Shown here: one piece after another, positions 52,610 to 59,167 of the stretch
How the letters are laid out: each line of letters opens with the position of its first letter
How positions within the stretch are numbered: the first letter of the stretch is position 1
IMG/VR virus record: IMGVR_UViG_3300042691_028591
Location: 1 to 63,548 of that record
Length of the DNA: 63,548 bases
DNA from: a virus
Direction: 5' to 3' (one strand)
Made by a program: the position numbers and the translations under genes
The notes under the pieces: model-generated
Seen by the model: only the letters and a program-made list of their open reading frames with translations
The model's database searches: none
Told to the model about the DNA's origin: nothing

Positions 52610-53383
52610 ATGAGATTTCAACCTCTTAGTGATATTCATTTAGAGTTTTATAAAGATAGTAGTACTGTAAAAATAAAAGATACTGATAGTGACTGTATTA
52701 TTTTAGCTGGTGATATACATACTAAAACAAGAGCTATTAAATGGTTGTTAGATCAAAAGATTAATAAGCCAATATTTTATATATGTGGTAATCATGAGTT
52801 TTATGGAACTAACTGGCCTAGAAATATAGATAAGTTAAAAGAAGCTGCCAAAGACACAAATATACATGTATTAGAAAATGATTATTATATTTTTAAAGAT
52901 TGGATAATCTTAGGCTGTACTTTGTGGACAGATTATAAATTATTAGAACCTATTGTTCCTCAACAATTAGCAATGTCTGCTTGTTTTAAAGGAATGAATG
53001 ATTTTTATAAAATTAGAAATAGTAATTTTGGCTATAAAAAGATTATACCCTCTGATTTATTACATGCTCATTATGAATCTGTTGATTTTTTAAAGACATA
53101 CTTAGAAGTATTTAATGGATGTAATATAGCTGTATTAACACATCATACTCCTTCTATAAAATGTATTGATCCTACATATCATAAAGATATTTTAAGTGCC
53201 GCTTATGCTTCTAACTTAGATGAGTTTGTTGCTTATAGTGGGGCTAAGATTTGGTTTACAGGTCATACTCATTATAAGTATAAAAAGTTTATGCTTGGAG
53301 ACACATTATTGGTATCTAATCCAATGGGTTATTTAAATTATATTAATGAAGATTTTGATCCTAAACAAGTAGAAGAAGTGTAA
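52610..53383 (+). CDS. calcineurin-like metallophosphoesterase
   Basis: Motifs in order: LSDIHLE (D-x-H, residue about 8), ILAGDIHTK (GD), YICGNHEFYG (GNHE), VLTHHTPS (H) and FTGHTHYKYK (GHTH). A complete binuclear metal site. Such enzymes hydrolyse phosphodiesters or phosphomonoesters; substrate unknown. Because an RNA ligase is encoded nearby, a role in RNA end processing is conceivable. 257 aa, normal length. Confidence 0.87.
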   Translation: MRFQPLSDIHLEFYKDSSTVKIKDTDSDCIILAGDIHTKTRAIKWLLDQKINKPIFYICGNHEFYGTNWPRNIDKLKEAAKDTNIHVLENDYYIFKDWIILGCTLWTDYKLLEPIVPQQLAMSACFKGMNDFYKIRNSNFGYKKIIPSDLLHAHYESVDFLKTYLEVFNGCNIAVLTHHTPSIKCIDPTYHKDILSAAYASNLDEFVAYSGAKIWFTGHTHYKYKKFMLGDTLLVSNPMGYLNYINEDFDPKQVEEV

Positions 53384-53730
53384 TGAGTAATCATTTAGAA
53401 GAAGAAACAAAAGATAATATTATAAGACATTTAATAATAAAGATTGATGTTTTAAAAGAAGATAAAAGAGCACTCTATAAAGTAATTGAAGATGCACAAC
53501 AAAAGATTTATAAATTAAAACATATTATTAATGATTTTACAAATCTTACTGTTAAGCCTAAATTTGAAATTGGAGATAAAGTAAATATATTTCTTGATAG
53601 TGATACTACTTATGTAATTCAAGACTATATGTATGAACAGTCTTACCCAGTCTATAATATAATTCCTCTTGGTAGCACAAGTGAAGATGATATTGAAACA
53701 GTCTCAGAAATGGACTTAATAAAAATATAA
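53383..53730 (+). CDS. coiled-coil protein, 115 aa, paralog of 55070
   Basis: N-terminal coiled coil (about 1-55) and a beta tail PKFEIGDKVNIF ... TYVIQDY ... YPVYNI. The gene at 55070-55390 has the same two-part pattern. The start overlaps the phosphoesterase stop. Unknown role. Confidence 0.58.
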   Translation: MSNHLEEETKDNIIRHLIIKIDVLKEDKRALYKVIEDAQQKIYKLKHIINDFTNLTVKPKFEIGDKVNIFLDSDTTYVIQDYMYEQSYPVYNIIPLGSTSEDDIETVSEMDLIKI

Positions 53731-53753
53731 ATACAATAGAAAGTCATTAATAT

Positions 53754-53927
53754 ATGAATAAAAAAGATGTTTTTATGATAAGTATAAATAAAGAAGATGT
53801 AAGACAAATTGTAAATGAGCAGATTGAATTACATGAAAGCAAAGGAAGAAAGTATGGATATCTAGGCTTATGTATATTTCTTTCTACATATATGTTTCTT
53901 TTATATCTAATTGTGGCTAAACAATGA
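53754..53927 (+). CDS. small single-pass membrane protein, 57 aa
   Basis: A charged N-terminal helix (INKEDVRQIVNEQIELHESKG) is followed by one transmembrane segment (YLGLCIFLSTYMFLLYLIVA) at the C-terminus. The topology resembles small phage membrane proteins such as holins or spanin partners, but no call is possible. TGA overlaps the next ATG. Confidence 0.6.
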   Translation: MNKKDVFMISINKEDVRQIVNEQIELHESKGRKYGYLGLCIFLSTYMFLLYLIVAKQ

Positions 53928-54577
53928 AGGATCTTATAATTAATGCATATCCTTGTAAATATCTAATTGCAGTTCAAGATAGTTCTGAGAACTATGTAAT
54001 TGAGTCTAAAAGTATATTTAATTGGGTAATTACTAAGAAGGATGATACTAATAATGTATTAGAAAAGGATCTTTCTTGGGTCAACTATTTATCAGCAAAG
54101 GACAAAAATAATTACTTATTTAACACTTTTGAAGATGCTTTTGCCTTTCTTAAGTTATATATACATCATCAAGAAATAATAAATCATCAATTAGAGATGC
54201 ATAAAAAAGAACTACACTTACTAAAACAAGAGTTTGATGTAGATCCTATTTATGCTGTTGGTGATCTTTATTTAGATCTTGATGTTTGTATATCTCCAAC
54301 AGATATTGAAGATATATTAAAAAGATATTCAGTCTTTATTAGTGGCATTGTAAATAAAAGTGGTAATCCTTTTGGTGGTGTGCAAATTACAATTAGATCC
54401 CTCTCTGAGTTGTTATTTATTGAAGATACTTTAAAAAAGATTCAAAAAGATAACAACTATGAGATTGTAAATTACTTTAATTTTAGTCAACCCTCAATAT
54501 CAAAGACAGCCCCTTTATGTTATTATTGGCAGGTTTGTGACACTTATACTAGACATTTTACTTTTATTAAAAAGTAA
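53924..54577 (+). CDS. hypothetical protein, 217 aa
   Basis: Alpha/beta soluble protein with Trp-containing motifs near the N-terminus (FNWVITKKDD) and a mixed C-terminal half; no family recognised. Ends before a TTAAGTTTG motif. Confidence 0.6.
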   Translation: MKDLIINAYPCKYLIAVQDSSENYVIESKSIFNWVITKKDDTNNVLEKDLSWVNYLSAKDKNNYLFNTFEDAFAFLKLYIHHQEIINHQLEMHKKELHLLKQEFDVDPIYAVGDLYLDLDVCISPTDIEDILKRYSVFISGIVNKSGNPFGGVQITIRSLSELLFIEDTLKKIQKDNNYEIVNYFNFSQPSISKTAPLCYYWQVCDTYTRHFTFIKK

Positions 54578-54582
54578 AAAAA

Positions 54583-54591
54583 TTAAGTTTG
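54583..54591 (+). promoter_or_regulatory. TTAAGTTTG motif
   Basis: Recurrent motif 38 nt upstream of the ATG at 54630, followed by TTTTAATATAAATA. Confidence 0.42.
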
Positions 54592-54629
54592 ATTTTAATA
54601 TAAATAAATAATTTACTTAATAAAAAATC

Positions 54630-55058
54630 ATGTCTAGAAAAATAACTGTTACTCAAGATCAAATCAATAACATTTTAGATACTGCTGAAACACAAGAAAC
54701 TATTTTTTGGAATAAAGAACTATTAATAAGTTATAGAATTTATAATGGCTTTACTATTACAGGAAGGGGAGCTTGTGTTGATCCTAATTACTTTGATATA
54801 CAATTAGGTAGAAAGTATGCTAGAGAAGATGCTGCTAATCAACTATGGCAGTTAGAAGGTTATTTATTACAGAATAAAATGCATAATGAAAAAGCATCTA
54901 ACTGTAATAATGAGTGTAAGTGTTCTTCTAAAAAAGAACCTAGAACAAGAGAAGAATGGACTGCTCTATTTAGTTCTTATGACTTTGTAGATGAGCAAGG
55001 ACATTCTTTAACTATGTGTACAGACTTTATTGATCTTGTTGAATTAGCTGTTAGATAA
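54630..55058 (+). CDS. phage Gp49/66-family protein, 142 aa
   Basis: The central stretch ITGRGACVDPNYFDIQLGRK, then YAREDAANQLWQLEGYLL is the hallmark of the Phage_gp49_66 family, small proteins of unknown function found in many phages. A Cys-rich segment (CNNECKCSSK) follows. The C-terminal half is less conserved. Confidence 0.72.
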   Translation: MSRKITVTQDQINNILDTAETQETIFWNKELLISYRIYNGFTITGRGACVDPNYFDIQLGRKYAREDAANQLWQLEGYLLQNKMHNEKASNCNNECKCSSKKEPRTREEWTALFSSYDFVDEQGHSLTMCTDFIDLVELAVR

Positions 55059-55069
55059 AAAGTTATTAT

Positions 55070-55390
55070 ATGAAAGATGTAAGCCTTCAAAGAGAGATGT
55101 TGACTCTTTTAAATAATAAAATAGAAGATTTAAAAGAGCAAATTAGATTAAAAGATGTAATAAATAAAGAATTAACAAAGATAATAGAACAACAAGAGAC
55201 TATAATAAAGTCTCTTGTTTTAACAATAAAAACTCCTAAATATAAAAGAAAGGATATTGTTTCTATTGTAGGAGAAGGTGATGAAAGATATACTGTTGAA
55301 GGTTGTTCTTCTTATTTTCCTGTTTATACTTTAACTAGTATTATAGATAATTCTGTAAGAGAATCTATATTAGAATGTGAAATAGTTTGA
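55070..55390 (+). CDS. coiled-coil protein, 106 aa, paralog of 53383
   Basis: N-terminal coiled coil rich in Lys/Glu/Leu, then PKYKRKDIVSIV ... RYTVEGC ... FPVYTL. Contains an 11-bp hairpin (55191-55201/55209-55219) followed by TT. Its last codons overlap a TTGACA promoter. Confidence 0.58.
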   Translation: MKDVSLQREMLTLLNNKIEDLKEQIRLKDVINKELTKIIEQQETIIKSLVLTIKTPKYKRKDIVSIVGEGDERYTVEGCSSYFPVYTLTSIIDNSVRESILECEIV

Positions 55391-55415
55391 CATGTTAATG
55401 TAAATGTGTTATAAG
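55387..55415 (+). promoter_or_regulatory. sigma-70 promoter for tRNA-Pro unit
   Basis: TTGACA (55387-55392), 17-bp spacer, TATAAG (55410-55415). The expected start is near 55422, at the left arm of the adjoining inverted-repeat cassette. Confidence 0.72.
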
Positions 55416-55417
55416 TA

Positions 55418-55524
55418 TATTAATACTATATTAGTAAAGTAGAAGCTAATTAAGTTTAGTGCCAGAAGTTAATATCTGGTACAAGTAAAAATCTTGTTGC
55501 TTGCGATGATATATAGTATTAATA
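55418..55524 (+). ncRNA. inverted-repeat-bounded RNA cassette upstream of tRNA-Pro
   Basis: 55418-55431 (TATTAATACTATAT) pairs perfectly with 55511-55524. The enclosed 79 nt include an 8-bp stem GTGCCAGA/TCTGGTAC. It would be the 5' leader of the tRNA-Pro transcript. Not recognisable as a tRNA. Four similar cassettes with different stem sequences lie in the window. Confidence 0.5.
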
Positions 55525-55528
55525 ATAA

Positions 55529-55602
55529 GTGGGTATAGCTCAGAAGAAAAGAGTGCTGGCTTTGGGAGCCAGAGGCCGCAGGTTTAAGCCCTGCTACCCG
55601 CA
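55529..55602 (+). tRNA. tRNA-Pro (UGG)
   Basis: Acceptor GTGGGTA/TACCCGC, D arm GCTC...GAGT, anticodon arm CTGGC-TTTGGGA-GCCAG (UGG), T arm GCAGG-TTTAAGC-CCTGC. CCA not encoded. A complete cloverleaf, followed by a terminator. Confidence 0.93.
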
Positions 55603-55615
55603 TTTATTAAAAAAA

Positions 55616-55648
55616 AGAGAGTTGTTAAACACTAACTCTCTTTTTTTT
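55616..55648. terminator. bidirectional terminator
   Basis: AGAGAGTT (55616-55623) pairs with AACTCTCT (55634-55641), flanked by A-run and T8. Serves the tRNA-Pro unit and the convergent HNH gene. Confidence 0.85.
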
Positions 55649-55652
55649 GTAT

Positions 55653-56384
55653 TTACTTTTTCTTTTTATAATCAACTTCTAATTTAATACATCTTTTTTT
55701 TACAGCATTATCACTTACATCAAATATCTTTCCTATATAAACCATAGGATATTTATCTACTAATTCTTGTAGTTCTTCTTTTGTAACTTCAAATTTTAAA
55801 GGACGTGAAAAGTTTACTTTATTATTTATCTTAGAGCATTTACCACATCTTGTAGATTTTATATGTATATTACAGTTACAATCTACACATTTGTTTTGAA
55901 TGATCTCTTTTCTTCTTCCTCTACCAGCATAAGTTTCTGTTTGAGTGTGACAGTTAGGACATAAGAATCTAAGATTTTCTAATCTATTATCACTATTAAT
56001 TCCATTAATATGATCTAATTGAAGAACTAATTCTTGATTATTCCAATGTCCAGGGTTATTACAAATAGAACATTTATATTTTAATAGATTTTCTTTTACT
56101 AATCTTCTTTTTAGATCTTGTCTGCTATATGTGGAATTTTCTACTAATATTTTATCTAAATCAAGAGCATTAATCCCTCCAAAAGATTTTGCTTTTCTAT
56201 TTTTATTTAACTTGTCTAAAGATAAACTATCTTCTTTTATTCTATTGTTTAATTCTTTGTAATTATTTCCATGAAGAGACATATCAATTTTTAAAAGAAC
56301 TTCAGCTAAAGTATTACAGCTATTTAATATATCTTGTAATTTATCTTTATCTAATTTCCAAATTGTATTATGCATACTTTTCAT
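55653..56384 (-). CDS. HNH endonuclease, 243 aa
   Basis: Zinc/HNH core KCSICNNPGHW ... LDHINGINSDNRLENLRFLC, then PNCHTQTETYAGRG (residues about 105-155), then a second Cys4 cluster (CVDCNCNI ... RCGKC) and a C-terminal helix-turn-helix (GKIFDVSDNAVKKR). A free-standing nuclease among tRNA genes. It has its own TTGACA-18-TATAAT promoter. It may target nearby tRNA or phage DNA for self-spread. Confidence 0.87.
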   Translation of the reverse strand: MKSMHNTIWKLDKDKLQDILNSCNTLAEVLLKIDMSLHGNNYKELNNRIKEDSLSLDKLNKNRKAKSFGGINALDLDKILVENSTYSRQDLKRRLVKENLLKYKCSICNNPGHWNNQELVLQLDHINGINSDNRLENLRFLCPNCHTQTETYAGRGRRKEIIQNKCVDCNCNIHIKSTRCGKCSKINNKVNFSRPLKFEVTKEELQELVDKYPMVYIGKIFDVSDNAVKKRCIKLEVDYKKKK

Positions 56385-56414
56385 AATAATTGAATCTTGT
56401 AGTAATTAACAGCA

Positions 56415-56444
56415 ATTATACTACAAGGTTTAATAACTTGTCAA
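56415..56444 (-). promoter_or_regulatory. sigma-70 promoter for HNH gene
   Basis: On the minus strand TTGACA (56439-56444), 18-bp spacer, TATAAT (56415-56420), about 30 nt upstream of the HNH start. Divergent from the tRNA promoter 12 bp away. Confidence 0.78.
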
Positions 56445-56455
56445 ATAATATTAAC

Positions 56456-56484
56456 TTGACAAACATATTACTTTAATGTATTAT
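56456..56484 (+). promoter_or_regulatory. sigma-70 promoter for tRNA-Met/tRNA-Ile unit
   Basis: TTGACA (56456-56461), 17-bp spacer, TATTAT (56479-56484); tRNA-Met begins at 56496. Confidence 0.82.
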
Positions 56485-56495
56485 ATTAAAATATG

Positions 56496-56568
56496 GCGGG
56501 GTGTGGTAGTAGTAACCAATCACTCTCATAAGGTGAAATCAAGGCAGTGTGCAAATCCTGCCCCCGCA
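56496..56568 (+). tRNA. tRNA with CAU anticodon (Met or Ile2), atypical
   Basis: Anticodon arm TCACT-CTCATAA-GGTGA. Acceptor GCGGGG/CCCCGC is 6 bp plus A. T arm GCAG(T)G-TGCAAAT-CCTGC has a bulged U and a TGCAAAT loop. The next tRNA shares these oddities. CAU could be elongator Met or lysidine-modified Ile2. Confidence 0.72.
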
Positions 56569-56606
56569 ATTTAACTATATTACTAATATTAATTTAGTTA
56601 TTCTTA

Positions 56607-56698
56607 GTAAGATGTGGTAGTAGAATATGTAGTAATACATTAACCAGTCTCCGCTTATATTGGAGAGATCAAGGCATGGTGCAAATCCTGTTCTTACA
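56607..56698 (+). tRNA. tRNA-Ile (UAU), with D-loop hairpin insert
   Basis: Anticodon arm CTCCG-CTTATAT-TGGAG, anticodon UAU. Acceptor GTAAGA/TCTTAC (6 bp). T arm GCA(T)GG-TGCAAAT-CCTGT with the same bulge as its neighbour. The D loop carries an extra hairpin ATGTA-GTAA-TACAT. 92 nt in all. Confidence 0.6.
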
Positions 56699-56751
56699 AT
56701 TAACTATAGTAAAATATAGTTAAACTTATACTTAATAAATTATGGCTAAAT

Positions 56752-56800
56752 GAGATTTATACTGCTATTAGAAATAATAATGAGGCCAAATCTCTTTTTT
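56752..56800 (+). terminator. terminator-like hairpin
   Basis: GAGATTT (56752-56758) pairs with AAATCTC (56788-56794), then T6. The 29-nt loop is large for a terminator. Follows the two-tRNA unit. Confidence 0.5.
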
Positions 56801-56814
56801 ATTAGGTATATTTA

Positions 56815-56900
56815 ATATTATTACTGAACCTATAATTTATAGATACTTGGGAGAAGAACCCATGTAGGAAACATTAGTTGTCTATAATGTGTAATAATAT
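56815..56900 (+). ncRNA. inverted-repeat-bounded RNA cassette upstream of class II tRNA
   Basis: ATATTATTAC (56815-56824) pairs with 56891-56900, enclosing 66 nt with an inner TTGGG...CCCA stem. Ends 12 nt before the next tRNA. Confidence 0.45.
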
Positions 56901-56911
56901 AAAACATATAA

Positions 56912-57017
56912 ATAAAGTTGACTGAGTTTGGTTGAAAGTTGATACTAACTAGATTGCTTAAGTGAGGTTAGATACTCTATACTTAAGCAACCAAGGGTTC
57001 AAATCCCTTACTTTATT
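56912..57017 (+). tRNA. class II tRNA-like gene (Ser or Leu), anticodon not assigned
   Basis: Acceptor ATAAAGT/ACTTTAT (7 bp), D arm ACT...AGT with a Ser/Leu-type GAGT..GGTTGAA loop, T arm AAGGG-TTCAAAT-CCCTT. Between D and T arms are 53 nt holding a 5-bp stem CTAAC/GTTAG and a 10-bp stem TTGCTTAAGT/ACTTAAGCAA that overlap, so a standard anticodon arm cannot be drawn. An insertion or oversized variable arm is likely. Confidence 0.6.
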
Positions 57018-57026
57018 TATATAAAA

Positions 57027-57134
57027 ATATCTTTATCAGATCCAACGCTAGTGCAAGACTAGGGGTTTAGTAAAGTGGATGGTTTACTTGTAATTTGTCA
57101 GCCATAAAGTCCGGCCCTATTGGTATAAAGATAT
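57027..57134 (+). ncRNA. inverted-repeat-bounded RNA cassette
   Basis: ATATCTTTAT (57027-57036) pairs with 57125-57134, enclosing 88 nt that include a D-arm-like hairpin AGTAAA...TTTACT and a T-arm-like CTAG-TGCAAGA-CTAG. tRNA-like, but no complete cloverleaf. Confidence 0.45.
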
Positions 57135-57192
57135 ATGAAGTACAGCAAAGGTTTAGGGTTTTAACAAAGTATATTTGTGGCCTGTTAATGTG

Positions 57193-57333
57193 ATGGCTGG
57201 AACTTCTAAAACTAGAACCTATAAAGAATAGGAACAGCTATTAGATGGTGAACTTGGCAAGCCTTTTGTATTTAAACAGAATAAAACTGTTTGTAATGCA
57301 GAAGAAAGATTTACATCTGTTTGGAATTATTAA
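57193..57333 (+). pseudogene. small gene with in-frame TAG
   Basis: ATG opens MAGTSKTRTYKE, TAG at 57229-57231, then EQLLDGELGKPFVFKQNKT ... VWNY and TAA. The sequence is protein-like on both sides of the TAG; Gln would fit. Same situation as the gene at 24110. 57135-57192 shows nothing else recognisable. Confidence 0.48.
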
Positions 57334-57336
57334 TAT

Positions 57337-57546
57337 ATGGACCCAATCTCTATAGGAGTTGCTATGTTTATTGGTTGTTTGTTTTTTAAAACACAGCAAG
57401 ATATGTTTATTGAGGAACAAAAGAAGTCTGCTTCTAAACCACAACAACAGACTTCTTCTCAACAACAAAGAAAACCACCACAAACAAATAAGACTATTAC
57501 TAAATGTCCTCATTGTGGTGGTAGTTTAGATAATGAAAAAGATTAA
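57337..57546 (+). CDS. membrane-anchored zinc-ribbon protein, 69 aa
   Basis: An N-terminal hydrophobic segment (ISIGVAMFIGCLFF), a Gln/Pro/Ser-rich linker and a C-terminal CPHCGGSL half zinc ribbon. A 10-bp inverted repeat (57421-57430/57448-57457) lies in the linker. Ends tail-to-tail with the HNH gene. Unknown function. Confidence 0.6.
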   Translation: MDPISIGVAMFIGCLFFKTQQDMFIEEQKKSASKPQQQTSSQQQRKPPQTNKTITKCPHCGGSLDNEKD

Positions 57547-57547
57547 T

Positions 57548-58090
57548 TTAAGGGCTTAGTTTTTTAAGATATTTGGCTACTGTTTTATCTGAAACACCTA
57601 AATATTCTGCAACTGCTAATTTAGTTTTTAATTTAGAATATAAATCTAATAAATCAATAGATTCCCAATCTAATTTCTTTTTACTTTGTTGAGAACATTT
57701 TGTAGAACAATATTTATGAGATTTTAATTTTGTATTATTACATAAAGGACATTTATCATAATATTGCTTAAACTTATAATCCGCAAATTCTTCATTGAAT
57801 GAAGTAAATATATTAGGTAAAATAGCTTTATCATTATGTATTTCTCTATGACAATTAGAACAAAGCAATATGCATTTTCTAAGTTCTTTTATAACTGTTT
57901 CCCAGGAACCACAGTTTGCTCTAAGTTTACTTAAACTATGTTCTTTTTCATTTGGATCTATATGATGTAATTCTAAAGCCTCATGACATTTATTGTAACT
58001 ACATATTTGACAACAGCCTCCCATAGATTCTACAATTCTAGATTTAGAATTCTTTCTCCAGTTTTTTACTTGTTCAGATTTTATAGTCAT
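57548..58090 (-). CDS. HNH endonuclease, 180 aa
   Basis: HNH core CCQICSYNKCHEALELHHID then CILLCSNCHREIH (residues about 26-90), then a second zinc cluster (CPLCNNTKL ... KYCSTKCSQ) and a C-terminal helix-turn-helix (KLAVAEYLGVSDKTVAKYL). Another free-standing homing-type nuclease between tRNA groups, on the minus strand like its neighbour at 55653. Confidence 0.87.
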   Translation of the reverse strand: MTIKSEQVKNWRKNSKSRIVESMGGCCQICSYNKCHEALELHHIDPNEKEHSLSKLRANCGSWETVIKELRKCILLCSNCHREIHNDKAILPNIFTSFNEEFADYKFKQYYDKCPLCNNTKLKSHKYCSTKCSQQSKKKLDWESIDLLDLYSKLKTKLAVAEYLGVSDKTVAKYLKKLSP

Positions 58091-58167
58091 ATATTTATCT
58101 GTACTTGTATTAATACAATAACAAATAATGTTATTAAAATGTATTCAGATTCATATAATACAAATCT

Positions 58168-58196
58168 TTGACAAGTGTTTATTATTAATATATAAT
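58168..58196 (+). promoter_or_regulatory. perfect consensus sigma-70 promoter
   Basis: TTGACA (58168-58173), 17-bp spacer, TATAAT (58191-58196), 18 nt before tRNA-His. Confidence 0.9.
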
Positions 58197-58213
58197 AAAC
58201 ACTATAAATATAA

Positions 58214-58350
58214 TGTTTAGTAGCTCAGTTGGTAGAGCGTCTGACTGTGGCTTTTTAGTTTAATGTAAAACTATAGTTAACTATATTATAGGTTCAATTC
58301 CTATAAAGGTCTTAATCAGAATGTCCCTGGTTCGATTCCAGGCTAGACAG
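58214..58350 (+). tRNA. tRNA-His (GUG) with 64-nt insertion at 37/38
   Basis: Removing 58251-58314 leaves a normal tRNA: acceptor TGTTTAG/CTAGACA, D arm GCTC...GAGC, anticodon arm TCTGA-CTGTGGA-TCAGA (GUG), T arm CCTGG-TTCGATT-CCAGG. The insert begins after G37. It itself has a T-arm-like ATAGG-TTCAATT-CCTAT, a 7-bp acceptor-like pairing (GGCTTTT/AAAGGTC, starting at tRNA G37) and a short D-arm-like stem, but no usable anticodon arm. Too short for a group I intron. Confidence 0.85.
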
Positions 58351-58387
58351 TTGCTATTAAAACAATAGCAAACAAACAACTAACTAT

Positions 58388-58427
58388 AAAGGAGGTAACT
58401 GTGTTACTAGATATTATAATTGGTTAA
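58388..58427 (+). other. strong Shine-Dalgarno with 8-codon mini-ORF
   Basis: AAAGGAGGT (58388-58396), 4 nt, GTG, seven codons, TAA (58425-58427). A near-perfect ribosome site in a genome that mostly lacks them. It may be a leader peptide or chance; it lies between tRNA-His and the tRNA-Leu-like gene. Confidence 0.35.
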
Positions 58428-58433
58428 AACAAA

Positions 58434-58589
58434 TAGTAGTGGTGGAAAGATATACACTCATATCATGCGTTAGGTTGTGGTCCTAAAGAAGCAGTAAAAT
58501 GAAAGATGATTGACAAGTGTACATAGTTAATTAGATCGCATGTGGTATGGATTGGGCACAAGTATAGGGTTAAATTCCCTACCTACTAT
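58434..58589 (+). tRNA. tRNA-Leu-like (UAG) with 62-nt insertion at 37/38
   Basis: Acceptor TAGTAG/CTACTA (6 of 7 bp), Leu-type D region (GGTGGAAAGATATACAC), anticodon stem CATGC/GCATG, loop GTTAGG, T arm TAGGG-TTAAATT-CCCTA. The anticodon TAG (58471-58473) is followed after G37 by a 62-nt insert (58475-58536). TTAGG of the loop can pair with CCTAA inside the insert, as anticodon-intron pairing does in archaeal and eukaryal pre-tRNAs. Confidence 0.6.
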
Positions 58590-58596
58590 TTCTCTT

Positions 58597-58790
58597 AAAC
58601 ATGTAGTAATAGATATACAAATATATATATATATGATTTTATAGAAGCTTCTATGAGTATGGCTGACTATAACATTGAGTATTATACTATTAACTCTCAT
58701 AGAGTATAATGCAGATTCAATAAGAAAGTGTTAACTATACCATATTTAGTCCTCTTTCTTATATATCCCTTTGTATATTACTACATGTTT
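58597..58790 (+). ncRNA. large inverted-repeat-bounded RNA cassette upstream of tRNA-Gln
   Basis: AAACATGTAGTAATA (58597-58611) pairs perfectly with 58776-58790, then a further TACAAA/TTTGTA after a small bulge. The inside has nested stems CTATGAG/CTCATAG and AAGAAAG/CTTTCTT and a Ser/Leu-tRNA-like TATGGCTGACT. Ends 13 nt before tRNA-Gln. Confidence 0.5.
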
Positions 58791-58802
58791 ATTTTTCTAC
58801 AA

Positions 58803-58875
58803 TCTGGAAACGTCTAACGGTCTGACAGCACACTTTGACTGTGTACAATTGGAGGTTCAAATCCTTCTTCCAGAG
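58803..58875 (+). tRNA. tRNA-Gln (UUG)
   Basis: Acceptor TCTGGAA/TTCCAGA (7 bp), discriminator G, anticodon arm GCACA-CTTTGAC-TGTGT (UUG), T arm GGAGG-TTCAAAT-CCTTC. Complete cloverleaf. UUG reads CAA and CAG, not TAG. Confidence 0.9.
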
Positions 58876-58893
58876 TAGTTATTTATATATAAC

Positions 58894-58926
58894 AAGGAGG
58901 TTATTATGTCAGATATGGAATATTAA
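58894..58926 (+). other. strong Shine-Dalgarno with 6-codon mini-ORF
   Basis: AAGGAGG (58894-58900), 5 nt, ATG TCA GAT ATG GAA TAT TAA. The next real gene starts 8 nt later at 58934, so this could be a leader ORF that couples its translation. Confidence 0.45.
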
Positions 58927-58933
58927 TAAAACT

Positions 58934-59167
58934 ATGATAAAAGTAGATCTTAAATTTAATAAAGAGAGTGACGGTCAACATAGTTATATACTATCTTTTA
59001 CTTCTGATAAGAATAAAGATAAATATGCTGACATTGAGTTTGTTAATGATGGTGAAATATTAACAGGTAAAACAGATAGGATTAATCCTTCTGAAATTAA
59101 AACTATTACAACAGAATCTTTGTTTGATGTATTAGAAGATTTAATTAAATTTATGAATAAAGATTAA
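58934..59167 (+). CDS. hypothetical protein, 77 aa
   Basis: ATG at 58934; the longer open frame overlaps tRNA-Gln and is not plausible. Lys/Asp/Glu-rich beta protein; no family. Start lies just after the leader mini-ORF; stop overlaps the next start. Confidence 0.62.
   Translation: MIKVDLKFNKESDGQHSYILSFTSDKNKDKYADIEFVNDGEILTGKTDRINPSEIKTITTESLFDVLEDLIKFMNKD

Noticed and set aside
58470-58490. Hairpin TTAGG-TTGTGGT-CCTAA as the anticodon arm of a second tRNA-His
   Set aside because: The surrounding Leu-type D region and CATGC/GCATG stem support a tRNA-Leu(UAG) with an insert better; GUG already exists in the tRNA-His at 58214.
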